Shown here one piece after another: positions 32,215-41,796 of a stretch of 64,000 bases of DNA (position 1 is the stretch's first letter; each line of letters starts with the position of its first letter). Origin of the DNA: Tunturibacter gelidoferens (GTDB taxonomy: Bacteria > Acidobacteriota > Terriglobia > Terriglobales > Acidobacteriaceae); NCBI RefSeq assembly GCF_040358255.1, contig NZ_CP132938.1, positions 2,790,001-2,854,000 of the forward strand, given 5' to 3'. The translations under genes were made by a program, and so were the position numbers. The notes under the pieces were generated by a model. That model was not told where the DNA came from. It did no database searches and saw nothing but the letters and a program-made list of their open reading frames with translations.

Positions 32215-34734
32215 ATGCCTTCTAGCACCATCGAAGCACCCACGCCGCAGAGTGCGGCAAAGCCCAGCCAGTCTAGGGAACATAGACAGATCACCAAGGT
32301 TGCCGTTCTTGGAGCGGGAACCATGGGTTCGCGTATCGCAGCCCACATCGCCAATGCCGGGTTGCCGGTGGTTCTGCTGGATATCGTTCCGCTGGGTACG
32401 GATGCCAGTGCCCCGAAGCAGGAGCGGAACAAGTTTGTCCTGGCGGCCATGGATGGGTTGAAGAAGTCGAAGCCTGCGGCGTTTTATGCGGTCGAGAGCT
32501 CCCGGCTGATAGCGATTGGCAACTTCGAGGACGATCTGGCTCTGATCGCGGACTGTGACTGGATCATCGAGGTAGTGGCGGAGAATCTTGAGATCAAGCG
32601 GGCTCTGCTGGATAAGGTGCAGCAACATCGCCGTAAGGACACGATCATTACGAGCAATACGAGCGGACTGCCGATTCACAAGATCGTGGAAGGAATGCCG
32701 ATGGAGTTGCGCCGCCATTGGTTTGGAACGCACTTCTTCAACCCGCCCCGGTACATGCGACTGCTCGAGATTATTCCGACTCCAGACACGGATCCGGCGG
32801 ATATTGCGGCGGTGGAGCGCTTCTGCGATCTGCGGCTGGGGAAGGCGATTGTTCATTCGCACGATACGCCGAACTTTATTGCGAATCGGATTGGTACGTT
32901 CTCGATGGGGAATGCGATTCGCCTGATGCAGGAGCAGGGTCTGTCAATCGAGGAGGTTGATACGTTGACTGGCTCTGCGCTAGGTTGGCCGAAGAGTGGG
33001 ACTTTTCGACTCGGCGATATGGTCGGCGTGGATGTACTGGCACATGTGGCGACGAACTTTTCCGCGCAGGCCACAAGGATCAAGGACGAGCGTGCCGAGG
33101 TGACGCTTGCGCCTTTTATCGGCAAGATGCTGGAGAAGAAGTGGCTTGGAGACAAGACAAAGCAGGGTTTTTATAAAAAGGAAGGCAAAGACGCAGAGGG
33201 TCGGGATCTGCGCCATGTTCTGGACTGGCAGACGCTGGACTACAAGCCGAGTATGCGGCCGAAGTTTGCTGCGATCGAGATGGCGAAGAATGTGGAGTCG
33301 ACTCACGCACGCATCGCGCAGCTGCTGCATGCGGATGCGACGAAGGACAAGGCTGCTGCGTTTTACTGGCCGCTGCTGACGGAGCTGTTTACGTATAGCG
33401 CGAACCGGGTGCCGGAGATCGCGGACAATATAGTTGAGATCGATCAGGCTATGAAGACGGGTTTCAACTGGGAGCTTGGCCCATTTGAGATGTTCGATGC
33501 TGCGGGTGTGCTCGCCACGACGGAGAAGATGCGCGCTGCTGGTGCGCAGATCTCGGCGAACGTGGAGAAGGTTCTGGCTTATGCGGAGAAGCACGGCGAG
33601 GCGAGTCCTGCGTGGTACAAGGATGATGCTTCGATCGCATCGGGGCGGCTGTTCTTCGATCCTGTCAGCGGGGAATACAAGCCGGTGGTGACGGCGGAGG
33701 GAGTGACCTCGCTGGTGGTGATCAAGAAGGCGAATGGGGTAGTTAAGAAGAACCCGGGCGCATCGGTCATCGATCTGGGCGATGGAGTGGCTGCGATTGA
33801 GTTGCACTCCAAGATGAATGCACTGGGCGATGACATCGTCAGTCTGATTACACAGACGCTGAAGCCTTCGAGCGAGATCGTAAGCAACTTCGAGGCTTTC
33901 GTCATTACGGGTGACTCCACTAATTTTTCGGTCGGTGCGAACCTAATGCAGCTTCTCCTTGGGGTTCAGGAAGAGGAGTGGGATGAGGTGGAGATGGCAG
34001 TGCGCGCGTTCCAGAATATGACGCAGGCCATCAAGTTCTGTCCGCGCCCTGTGGTGGTTGCGCCATATGGAATGTGTCTGGGAGGAGGCGTGGAGATTTC
34101 GCTTCATGCCGCTGCGCGTCAGCCTCACTCTGAGCTTTATATGGGTCTGGTGGAAGCCGGCGTTGGGCTGATTCCGGGCGGCGGCGGTTGTAAGGAGATG
34201 ACGATCCGGTCGGTAGAGGCTGGATCGAGCATTCGTCCGGACGCACGCGGCGAGGGCGTCGAGATATTTGAAGCGCTTAAGAAGAACTTCGAGACGATCG
34301 CGATGGCGAAAGTTTCGACCAGTGCGGCGGAGGCTCGTTCGTTCGGCTTCTTCAAGCAGTCGGACAACATTACGATGAATCGCGAGCGGCTGCTGACGGA
34401 TGCGAAGACGAAGGCCCGCGCGATCGCCGATGCTGGCTATAGTGCGCCCGCCCCGCGTACTGACATTGCAGCTCCAGGAGAGAATGCACTGGCTACGCTG
34501 AAGCTGGCGGTGTGGACTATGCGGGAGGGGCAGTACATCTCTGATCATGACGCGAAAATCGCGAACTGGGTGGCGTATGCGCTATGCGGAGGGAAGGTCA
34601 CACCGGGTACGCCGGTTACAGAGCAGTATCTGCTGGACCTTGAGCGTGAAGCTTTCCTATCGCTTTGTGGAGAAAAGAAGACGCAGGAGCGAATTGCGTT
34701 CACTTTGAAAACGGGCAAGCCTTTGCGGAATTAG
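32215..34734 (+). CDS. fadN: 3-hydroxyacyl-CoA dehydrogenase/enoyl-CoA hydratase fusion (FadN type)
   Basis: About 839 residues from the ATG at 32215, which has GGAG nine bases upstream; a TTG at 32209 is less likely. The dehydrogenase comes first: NAD-binding AVLGAGTMGSRIAAHIANAG near residue 28, then HWFGTHFFNPPRYMRLLEI near 163. The hydratase is C-terminal: FVITGDSTNFSVGANL near 560 and CLGGGVEISLHAAAR with GLVEAGVGLIPGGGG near 620-655. This domain order is that of Bacillus FadN, not of E. coli FadB. It performs the hydration and second oxidation steps of fatty-acid beta-oxidation. It is the first gene of the fad operon. Confidence 0.93.
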   Translation: MPSSTIEAPTPQSAAKPSQSREHRQITKVAVLGAGTMGSRIAAHIANAGLPVVLLDIVPLGTDASAPKQERNKFVLAAMDGLKKSKPAAFYAVESSRLIAIGNFEDDLALIADCDWIIEVVAENLEIKRALLDKVQQHRRKDTIITSNTSGLPIHKIVEGMPMELRRHWFGTHFFNPPRYMRLLEIIPTPDTDPADIAAVERFCDLRLGKAIVHSHDTPNFIANRIGTFSMGNAIRLMQEQGLSIEEVDTLTGSALGWPKSGTFRLGDMVGVDVLAHVATNFSAQATRIKDERAEVTLAPFIGKMLEKKWLGDKTKQGFYKKEGKDAEGRDLRHVLDWQTLDYKPSMRPKFAAIEMAKNVESTHARIAQLLHADATKDKAAAFYWPLLTELFTYSANRVPEIADNIVEIDQAMKTGFNWELGPFEMFDAAGVLATTEKMRAAGAQISANVEKVLAYAEKHGEASPAWYKDDASIASGRLFFDPVSGEYKPVVTAEGVTSLVVIKKANGVVKKNPGASVIDLGDGVAAIELHSKMNALGDDIVSLITQTLKPSSEIVSNFEAFVITGDSTNFSVGANLMQLLLGVQEEEWDEVEMAVRAFQNMTQAIKFCPRPVVVAPYGMCLGGGVEISLHAAARQPHSELYMGLVEAGVGLIPGGGGCKEMTIRSVEAGSSIRPDARGEGVEIFEALKKNFETIAMAKVSTSAAEARSFGFFKQSDNITMNRERLLTDAKTKARAIADAGYSAPAPRTDIAAPGENALATLKLAVWTMREGQYISDHDAKIANWVAYALCGGKVTPGTPVTEQYLLDLEREAFLSLCGEKKTQERIAFTLKTGKPLRN

Positions 34735-34830
34735 GAGCGGGTTCCTAGCAGTTAGTTCAAGTCAAAAGATACCTTTCATTTAACGGTCTTCGGAGTAGAT
34801 TCGGAGACAGAGATCGGGAGTTAGTTGGTT

Positions 34831-36009
34831 ATGAAAGAAGTCATTATTGCCTCCGCTGTTCGCACCGCCGTTGGAAAAGCCCCGCGCGGCACCCTTCGTA
34901 CTACTCGCCCGGATGATTTGGCGGCCTTTGCGATTAGTGGTGCGTTAGAGCGTACTCCGCAGCTCGACAAGTCGGAGATCGAAGATGTGATCCTGGGCTG
35001 CGCCATGCCTGAGGCAGAGCAGGGAATGAATGTGGCAAAGGTCGCCAGCTTTAGGGCGGGTTTGCCGGTTACTACTGCAGGGATGACCATCAACCGCTAC
35101 TGCGCGTCAGGGTTGCAGTCCATTGCCCTGGCTGCGGACCGGATTCGTGGCGGGTCGGCGGATTGTATTGTTGCAGGCGGGACGGAGAGTATGTCCTATG
35201 TTCCGTTTGGCGGCAACAAGATCTCGGTCAACCCGTGGCTGGTGGAGAACTATCCGGGCTCATATATGTCCATGGGGCTTACAGCGGAGCGCGTGGCAAC
35301 TCACTATGGGATCACGAGGGAGCAGATGGACCAGTTTTCGTATGAGAGTCATCAGAAGGCGCTGGCTGCGATCGGCGGCGGGAAATTTGAGGATGAGATT
35401 GTTTCGGTGACGGTTACAAGTTCTGTTCCGAATGGCAAGAAGGCTAAGATGAACGAGTCGACGTTCAAGCAGGATGAGGGCCCGCGTGCCGATACTTCTC
35501 TTGAAGCGCTGGCGAAGTTGAAGCCTGTGTTCCATGCGAAGGGAACTGTGACAGCCGGAAACTCCAGCCAAACCTCGGATGGAGCTGCGGCGGCAGTTGT
35601 GATGTCGGCGGACCGTGCCGCTCAGCTTGGCATCAAGCCGATGGGAAAGTTTATTGCGTTCGCTTATGCGGGATGCGACCCGGAGGAGATGGGCATTGGG
35701 CCGATTCATGCGATTCCGAAGGTGTTGAAGATGGCCGGCCTTTCGATGGAAGATATTGATCTCTTTGAGCTAAATGAGGCCTTTGCTGCGCAGTCCCTCG
35801 CGGTGTTGAAGGTGCTGGGGATCGATCCAGCGAAGGTGAATGTGAATGGCGGCGCAATCGCGCTGGGGCATCCGCTTGGTTGCACCGGTGCGAAGCTGAC
35901 CGCAACACTTCTGCGCGAGATGCCTCGGCGTAACGCGAAGTATGGGATTGTCACGATGTGTGTAGGCGGCGGTATGGGAGCGGCTGGGATCTATGAGGCG
36001 ATGAGTTAG
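34831..36009 (+). CDS. fadA: Acetyl-CoA acyltransferase (3-ketoacyl-CoA thiolase)
   Basis: A 392-residue thiolase starting at the ATG at 34831. It has the nucleophilic cysteine in [16 protein letters not shown] near residue 90, the [17 protein letters not shown] histidine motif near 347 and the second active-site cysteine in [15 protein letters not shown] near 378. It splits 3-ketoacyl-CoA into acetyl-CoA and a shortened acyl-CoA, the last step of each beta-oxidation round. It lies 96 bp after fadN. Confidence 0.94.
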   Translation: MKEVIIASAVRTAVGKAPRGTLRTTRPDDLAAFAISGALERTPQLDKSEIEDVILGCAMPEAEQGMNVAKVASFRAGLPVTTAGMTINRYCASGLQSIALAADRIRGGSADCIVAGGTESMSYVPFGGNKISVNPWLVENYPGSYMSMGLTAERVATHYGITREQMDQFSYESHQKALAAIGGGKFEDEIVSVTVTSSVPNGKKAKMNESTFKQDEGPRADTSLEALAKLKPVFHAKGTVTAGNSSQTSDGAAAAVVMSADRAAQLGIKPMGKFIAFAYAGCDPEEMGIGPIHAIPKVLKMAGLSMEDIDLFELNEAFAAQSLAVLKVLGIDPAKVNVNGGAIALGHPLGCTGAKLTATLLREMPRRNAKYGIVTMCVGGGMGAAGIYEAMS

Positions 36010-36012
36010 GCA

Positions 36013-36456
36013 ATGAGTCGAGACTCCATGTCGGATCGAAGTAGCTGGTCAAAGTTGCGGCCCGGCAGCTGTGATGGCTGGCATTCGATTCGAGTAGTGA
36101 GTGGATATATCGCACTGGCTGCGGTGTTTGTCGCAGTAGCTTTCTTTATCAAACACCGGCACCATCACGAGATTCAACAACGCTGGAAGTGCGCCACAGC
36201 CATTGTCGAAGAGGTTCGCCCTGAGGTGATCGAGACGGTGAGCAATGCTAAAGGTAGCAGAACGGCGCTGTACGAAGTTTCAATTCTGGCGAAGTATGTT
36301 TCGGACGGTGTAGAGCATGAAAGGTGGATTACCGTGGAACAACCGCCGGTATCACTCGCTGAAGCAGAATTGCAGACGTTTCGCTGGAAGGGCCAACATT
36401 GTGTTGTTCGATGGAAGGCCGCCGCACCTGAAGATTTGATCGCTGAAGTGGATTAG
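36013..36456 (+). CDS. Single-pass membrane protein of unknown function inside the fad operon
   Basis: A 147-residue protein starting 3 bp after the fadA stop, so probably translated by reinitiation. It has one transmembrane helix (VSGYIALAAVFVAVAFFI, about residues 29-46), then a histidine-rich HRHHHE and a soluble beta-rich domain (CATAIVEEVRPEVIETV, TALYEVSILAKYV, GQHCVVRWKA) that recalls DUF3592 proteins. I cannot assign a function. Its place between thiolase and acyl-CoA dehydrogenase suggests a role linked to fatty-acid use or the membrane end of the electron path, which is inference. Confidence 0.7.
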   Translation: MSRDSMSDRSSWSKLRPGSCDGWHSIRVVSGYIALAAVFVAVAFFIKHRHHHEIQQRWKCATAIVEEVRPEVIETVSNAKGSRTALYEVSILAKYVSDGVEHERWITVEQPPVSLAEAELQTFRWKGQHCVVRWKAAAPEDLIAEVD

Positions 36457-36497
36457 TTCGCAATTTTGAGCCCAGAAGCTGCAGAAGGAGTAACACC

Positions 36498-38318
36498 ATG
36501 GCAACGATGACGACCCCCGACCCGACCACCACTCCCCGGATTGCTGGTGGCAGCTTTCTTATCAGCGATCCGACGCCTGCGGATTGTTTCTTTCCTGAAG
36601 ATTTTACCGATGAGCATAAGCAGATTGCTGAGACAACCGGGAACTTTGCGGTCAACGAGATTATGCCAGCGTCTGACTCGATTGAGGCAAAGGACTTCTC
36701 AGTTACGAAGCGTCTGCTGAAGGAGGCCGCGGAGCTTGGACTCACCGCGATTGATATTCCTGAGGAGTACGGCGGCTTGGAGATGGACAAGGCTACCTCC
36801 GCTATCGTCGCGGAGAACATCTCGAAGCAGGCTAGCTTTTCGGTGGCGTTCTCGGCACATACCGGCATCGGGACTCTGCCTCTGGTCTGGTACGGCAACG
36901 CGGAGCAGAAGAAGAGGTATCTGCCGAAGATTGCATCGGGTGAGATTGTTTCGGCGTATGCGCTGTCGGAGTCGACGAGCGGTTCGGATGCGGTCAATGC
37001 GAAGACGAAGGCGGTGCTCTCTGCGGATGGGAAGACCTACACGCTGAACGGCGAAAAGATGTGGATTTCGAATGCGGGATTTGCGGATCTGTTCACAGTC
37101 TTTGCGAAGTGCGCGATTCCCGACGGTCCGGATGAGGGGAAGGAGAAGCTTACGGCGTTTTTGATCGAGCGCGGAACGCCTGGTTTTACCCAGGGGAAAG
37201 AGGAGCACAAGCTGGGGATTCGCGGTAGCTCGACGTGTCCGCTGATTCTTAACGACTGTGTGATTCCGGCGGAAAATCTGCTGGGGGAAGTGGGCAAGGG
37301 CCATCACATTGCATTCAATATTCTTAATGTCGGGCGTTACAAGTTGGGGAATGCCGCGATCGGCGGTGCGCGGATGGCGTTGAATAATGGGATTAGGTAT
37401 GCGATTGATCGAAAGGCGTTCGGAAAGTCAATCTCCGAGTTTGGGCTGATTCAGGAGAAGATTGCGAACTGCGCCGCTGGCATCTTTGTTGGCGGCGCGG
37501 TGTGTTATCGCACGGTGGGGCTGATCGATAGGGCTTTGGCAGGTGTGGATAAGAACGATACGAAGGAGATTCAGAAGCGTATCGAGGATTACGCGGTTGA
37601 GTGTTCGATTGTGAAGGTGTGGGCGAGCGAGATGCTGGACATGGTCGTCGACGAGACGCTGCAGATCTTCGCGGGCTATGGCTATGTCGAAGAGTTTCCG
37701 GCCGAGCGGGCTTACCGCGATGCTCGAATCAATCGGATCTTCGAGGGAACCAACGAGATCAATCGGCTGATCATCACAGGCTGGCTGATGAAGTCTGCCA
37801 TGAGTGGCAAGCTGGCCCTGATGCCTGCAATCAAGAAGTTGATGGACGAGGTGATGTCAGGGCCGAGCGAGAAAGTGGAGCGCGAAGGGCCGCTGGCTGA
37901 CGAGCGCAATCTCCTGGCGAATGCAAAAAAGCTGACACTGTTTGTCGCTGGAGCTGCTACGCAGAAGTATATGGCACAGATCGCAGATGAGCAGGAGGTA
38001 ATGGGGGCCATCTCGGACATGATCATTGAGGTCTTCGCGATGGAGAGTGCGATTCTACGCGCTGAGAAGATCGCGGCAGGCCAGTCGGCGGAGGCTTCAG
38101 CTATGCCCGTTGCGATGGCGCGGATCTATGCTGATAAGGCCATGGCTACGGTCGAGCTGGCAGCGCGGAAGGTGATAGCGGCGGTGGCTGAGGGAGATAT
38201 GCTGCGGACTCAGCTTACGATTCTTCGCCGCCTGTCCAAACATGACTCCGCCAATACGATCAAGCTGCGCCGGCAGGTAGCTCAGCACGTGCTGAAGGCA
38301 GGAAAGTACAGTATTTAG
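36498..38318 (+). CDS. fadE: Acyl-CoA dehydrogenase (FadE type)
   Basis: A 606-residue acyl-CoA dehydrogenase preceded by AAGGAG. It has YALSESTSGSDAVNAKTKAV near residue 155, KMWISNAGFADLFTVFAKC near 186, and the family block IFAGYGYVEEFPAERAYRDARINRIFEGTNEINR near 390-423, whose glutamate in FEGTNE is the expected catalytic base. A C-terminal extension of about 180 residues resembles that of Bacillus FadE and mitochondrial VLCAD-like enzymes. It does the first oxidation of beta-oxidation using FAD and an electron-transfer flavoprotein. It is the last gene of the operon, followed by a terminator. Confidence 0.94.
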   Translation: MATMTTPDPTTTPRIAGGSFLISDPTPADCFFPEDFTDEHKQIAETTGNFAVNEIMPASDSIEAKDFSVTKRLLKEAAELGLTAIDIPEEYGGLEMDKATSAIVAENISKQASFSVAFSAHTGIGTLPLVWYGNAEQKKRYLPKIASGEIVSAYALSESTSGSDAVNAKTKAVLSADGKTYTLNGEKMWISNAGFADLFTVFAKCAIPDGPDEGKEKLTAFLIERGTPGFTQGKEEHKLGIRGSSTCPLILNDCVIPAENLLGEVGKGHHIAFNILNVGRYKLGNAAIGGARMALNNGIRYAIDRKAFGKSISEFGLIQEKIANCAAGIFVGGAVCYRTVGLIDRALAGVDKNDTKEIQKRIEDYAVECSIVKVWASEMLDMVVDETLQIFAGYGYVEEFPAERAYRDARINRIFEGTNEINRLIITGWLMKSAMSGKLALMPAIKKLMDEVMSGPSEKVEREGPLADERNLLANAKKLTLFVAGAATQKYMAQIADEQEVMGAISDMIIEVFAMESAILRAEKIAAGQSAEASAMPVAMARIYADKAMATVELAARKVIAAVAEGDMLRTQLTILRRLSKHDSANTIKLRRQVAQHVLKAGKYSI

Positions 38319-38333
38319 GGGAATGTGATTTTG

Positions 38334-38372
38334 AAAAGGACTAGTTGAGCGATCCTCGGCCGGTCCTTTTTT
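38334..38372 (+). terminator. Terminator after fadE
   Basis: AAAAGGAC pairs with GTCCTTTT across a 21-base loop that can fold further, followed by TT. It lies 15 bp after the fadE stop codon and marks the end of the fad operon. Confidence 0.6.
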
Positions 38373-38641
38373 GGTGGGAGTGAGGACAAAACGATCCGAT
38401 GTGGAGCCATTGAACATCTGCCAAAGGGTTGCGCGGCTCTAGGTTCCAGCTTTTCTTCCTGAAATGGCACAATCAGAGAGACGAAATAATCTCTTTACAT
38501 CTGTAAACGCAACATTTCGTTTTATCGTCTGTCTAAGCATGTACCTCACCTCGGTCCCTCTCTGGTTCGTCGGGCCAGTCGATCTCCGTGTGTGGACCAG
38601 CAGGCCACCCCGTAACCCGGTAGTAAGGTAGAAGATATCCA
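38373..38641. other. Region upstream of the first S53 peptidase
   Basis: About 270 bp without a gene between the fadE terminator and the peptidase start. No promoter boxes stand out. Confidence 0.5.
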
Positions 38642-41590
38642 ATGCGCAGCCGCCTTCTCTCTCATCTGATTGCCCCTATTACCCTCCTTGCCTCCGCGTT
38701 TAGCCCTCTTAGCCAGGCTGCAGTCCAGAGCCGAATTGCCAGTGCTGTCGACGGCGGTTCTCGGACCCCTCTGCCCGGCACGATTATGAGCCGGGCGCGG
38801 CGCGCTACGGATCTTGGTGCTGCGCCGGCGGACAAGAAGCTCGAGTCGATGTCACTGCGTTTCAGCATGACTTCCGCCCAGCAGGCAGGTCTGAGCCAGT
38901 TGCTCGCCGATCAGTTGAACCCCAGTTCGGCGAGTTATCACCAGTGGCTGACTCCGGAGCAGTTTGGGACTCGGTTTGGACTCAGCAGCGCGGATATTGC
39001 CAAGGTTTCGACGTGGCTCACCAGTCAGGGCTTAACCATCACCCGGACGGCTCGGAGCTCTACCTTCATCTCTTTTTCAGGCACGGTTGCGCAGGTGCAG
39101 CAGGCTTTTGGGACCTCGATTCACAGTCTTTCGCTCAACGGCGAACCGCATATTTCGAATGTCACTGATCCCGTGCTTCCGTCAGCCATCGCCGGGGTGG
39201 TGACCTCGATTGTTGGGCTGAATGACTTTAAGGCGAAGCCTCACTCGCGTGCGCGCAATGTCTCCCCGATTGACCCGTCCCAACCGCTTTACACGCAAAC
39301 TCTGAACGGAGTTACGAGTCACTACATTTCGCCGGCTGATTTTTACACCATCTACGACGAGAATCCTCTGCTTACTGCTTCCACCCCGATTAATGGCACG
39401 GGCGTAACGATTGCTGTGATGGGAAATACGGATCTTACCTCAGGCAACGTCCTTCCCGACGCAAATGTTGCGCAATTTCGGTCGGCGGCTGGCCTTCCCA
39501 CAATCAATCTCAAGCTGCAATCCGCTATTCCTGCCGGCGGCTCTGACGCTGGCGTTTCGGCGAGCGATATCGATGAAGCGCATCTTGATATTGAGTGGTC
39601 GAGTGCGGCCGCTCCGGGAGCCACGATTCTTTATGTTTACAGCAGCAGTAACATCTTTGCGGACTCTCTGACTTACTCCATCGACAACAAGGTGGCTCCG
39701 ATTATCACAATCAGCTATGGCTTGTGCGAGAGCGGTTGGGGTACCGCAATGCTGTCGAGTTACAACAGTTTGCTGGCGCAAGCGAACGCGCAGGGGCAGA
39801 CCGTAGTCAGTTCATCTGGCGATGCCGGTGCTGCCGACTGCGATGCAGACGGTCTGGCTACTGAGGGGCTTAATGTCGACTTCCCCTCCAGCTCGCCTTA
39901 TGTCACATCTGCCGGCGGTACCATGTTCAGTGGAGATGTGAACACCCCTGCGACCTATTGGAGCAGCAGTAATGGAACCAACGGCGGCTCCGCTCAGTCG
40001 TACATTCCGGAGCAGCCTTGGAACGAGACAACATCCAGTGCTGGTCTTGGCTTCGGCAACGGAACCGGGGGCGGCGCTGGGGGCGGCGGAGCAAGTGCTT
40101 TCTTCTCTAAACCTGCATGGCAGACAGGCGCCGGAGTTCCGAGTGACTCTTCGCGGGATCTTCCTGACATCGCGCTCAACGCTGCGGCTTTGCACGACGG
40201 ATATCTGGTTTGTAGCTCAGGCGATGGACAAGGCGAGACACCTTGCGTAAACGGCTTCCTTTCCTCCAACGGCGACCCAAACGTGTTTGGAGGGACCTCA
40301 TTCGTTGCTCCCGCCTTCGCCGGTATCTTGGCTCTGGTAGAACAGAAGACGAATCCGACCGGCGCAACGACGGGCTGGCTCGGCAATGTTGGACCAACTC
40401 TCTATGGCTTCTTGAACGGGCCAACTTACAGTAGCGTCTTCCACGACATCATCTCCGGCAACAACTCCGTTCCCTGCACCCAGGGAACACCGAACTGTCC
40501 AAACGGTGGATCGATCGGCTTCACCGCAGGGAATACGTACGATCAGGCGACAGGTCTCGGCAGTTTTGATGTAAATGCGCTGGTCACCGGTTGGAGTGGC
40601 GTGAAGCCAGTCGGCACGGGCGTCGGCAGCGGGATTGGGACGAGCGTCAGTACAACGGCGCTTACCACCACCGCCTCTCTGTGCGCTGTGTCGGCGGGTA
40701 CTCTGGCACTCAATGTGACAGTTGCGGGGACTGCTTCGGGTCCAACGCCAACGGGCACAATCCAATTCTTTGTCGACAACGTGGCTGTCGTGGGCGGCAC
40801 TGCTACTCTGTCGAGTGGAACCGCGAGCTATAGTCTTGTCACCTCCTCGCTTTCTTCTGGGGGCCACAACATCAGCGCGGTTTACTCCGGCGATGGCAAC
40901 TATGCTGGGTCTAAAGGGACGCTTCTGGGGCCAAACATCAACGCCAGCTTCTACCCGAACGGACCGATCGCGTCAGTCGACATAGTCTCGTCCTCATCTT
41001 CCGGCAAGCCCGATTTTTCTTTCGCCCCTGCGACCTGCGGCGCGACGACAACCGTACAACCGGGAGCTACGGCATCGGGGGTTACTTTTACGATCACACC
41101 GGTTAACGGCTTTACGGGTACGGTCAGTCTGACGGCGACCAACAATGATGGAATGGCTGCAACGCCTAGTTTCTCTGTGTCGCCGGTCGCAATCACTACT
41201 TCTACTGGCGTGACCACGTCGTTTGTTGTGGTAGCTTCTGAACCCACGACTGCCGCGAACTCAATTCGACCCGGACTGAAGCCATCCGGTCGAGGTCCCG
41301 CGAATAAGATGCCATGGTATGCGGCTGGTTCTGGAGCCACCCTTGCTGGATTGTGTTTGCTTATGCTGCCGCGTCGCCGTCGTTGGGTAGCTCTGCTTGC
41401 TGCTGTGATTAGCATCTCTGCTCTAACAGCGGTTGGCTGCGGATCCAGCACCTCCAACACCGGCGGAGGCGGCGGGACTACTCCTCCTGCTGGGACGACA
41501 AATGCCTCTAAGGGCATTTATACGTTTACGGTGACTGCAGTAAGTGGCACTCTGGTGCATAGCACACAGATTTCCTACAACGTACCGTAG
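38642..41590 (+). CDS. Secreted S53 (sedolisin/kumamolisin) peptidase with Ig-like repeat and C-terminal anchor module
   Basis: A 982-residue protein with a signal peptide (residues 1-27). A pro-kumamolisin activation domain follows at about 65-200 (YHQWLTPEQFGTRFGLS). The S53 catalytic domain runs to about 640: EAHLDIEW gives the Glu and Asp, SSGDAGAADCD the oxyanion Asp, GGTSFVAPAFAG the nucleophilic Ser, and DQATGLGSFDV the calcium-site region. An Ig-like (Big3-type) domain with YSGDGNYAGS lies near 760. The last 110 residues have a helix, an RRRR turn (LPRRRRW), a second helix ending in GCGSS and a short beta-rich tail. Such enzymes digest protein at acid pH outside the cell. A terminator follows. 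Confidence 0.92.
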   Translation: MRSRLLSHLIAPITLLASAFSPLSQAAVQSRIASAVDGGSRTPLPGTIMSRARRATDLGAAPADKKLESMSLRFSMTSAQQAGLSQLLADQLNPSSASYHQWLTPEQFGTRFGLSSADIAKVSTWLTSQGLTITRTARSSTFISFSGTVAQVQQAFGTSIHSLSLNGEPHISNVTDPVLPSAIAGVVTSIVGLNDFKAKPHSRARNVSPIDPSQPLYTQTLNGVTSHYISPADFYTIYDENPLLTASTPINGTGVTIAVMGNTDLTSGNVLPDANVAQFRSAAGLPTINLKLQSAIPAGGSDAGVSASDIDEAHLDIEWSSAAAPGATILYVYSSSNIFADSLTYSIDNKVAPIITISYGLCESGWGTAMLSSYNSLLAQANAQGQTVVSSSGDAGAADCDADGLATEGLNVDFPSSSPYVTSAGGTMFSGDVNTPATYWSSSNGTNGGSAQSYIPEQPWNETTSSAGLGFGNGTGGGAGGGGASAFFSKPAWQTGAGVPSDSSRDLPDIALNAAALHDGYLVCSSGDGQGETPCVNGFLSSNGDPNVFGGTSFVAPAFAGILALVEQKTNPTGATTGWLGNVGPTLYGFLNGPTYSSVFHDIISGNNSVPCTQGTPNCPNGGSIGFTAGNTYDQATGLGSFDVNALVTGWSGVKPVGTGVGSGIGTSVSTTALTTTASLCAVSAGTLALNVTVAGTASGPTPTGTIQFFVDNVAVVGGTATLSSGTASYSLVTSSLSSGGHNISAVYSGDGNYAGSKGTLLGPNINASFYPNGPIASVDIVSSSSSGKPDFSFAPATCGATTTVQPGATASGVTFTITPVNGFTGTVSLTATNNDGMAATPSFSVSPVAITTSTGVTTSFVVVASEPTTAANSIRPGLKPSGRGPANKMPWYAAGSGATLAGLCLLMLPRRRRWVALLAAVISISALTAVGCGSSTSNTGGGGGTTPPAGTTNASKGIYTFTVTAVSGTLVHSTQISYNVP

Positions 41591-41614
41591 ACGAAAGTAC
41601 GTTTAGTCTTTTCC

Positions 41615-41643
41615 GGCCGCGCCATTGAAGGCGCGGCCTTTTT
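41615..41643 (+). terminator. Intrinsic terminator after the first S53 peptidase
   Basis: GGCCGCGCC and GGCGCGGCC form a perfect 9-bp stem around ATTGAA, followed by TTTTT. It lies 24 bp after the stop codon. Confidence 0.9.
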
Positions 41644-41695
41644 CCCTTAATAGAACTGTTTCTCCGAATATTCCTATCTTGCTGACTATCTTTCG

Positions 41696-41724
41696 TTGAC
41701 GCTCGATGTTGAGCACGACAGAAT
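41696..41724 (+). promoter_or_regulatory. Putative promoter of the second S53 peptidase
   Basis: TTGACG (41696-41701) and CAGAAT (41719-41724) are separated by 17 bases, which holds the partial inverted repeat CTCGATGTTGAG. The gene starts about 70 bases later. A prediction from box similarity only. Confidence 0.4.
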
Positions 41725-41796
41725 CAGGCCTGTAGTCCTTGTCACAATTTATCTGCTAAGAATTTTTCTGTTTTCTCAGCAGCAGGAAACGAAAGA

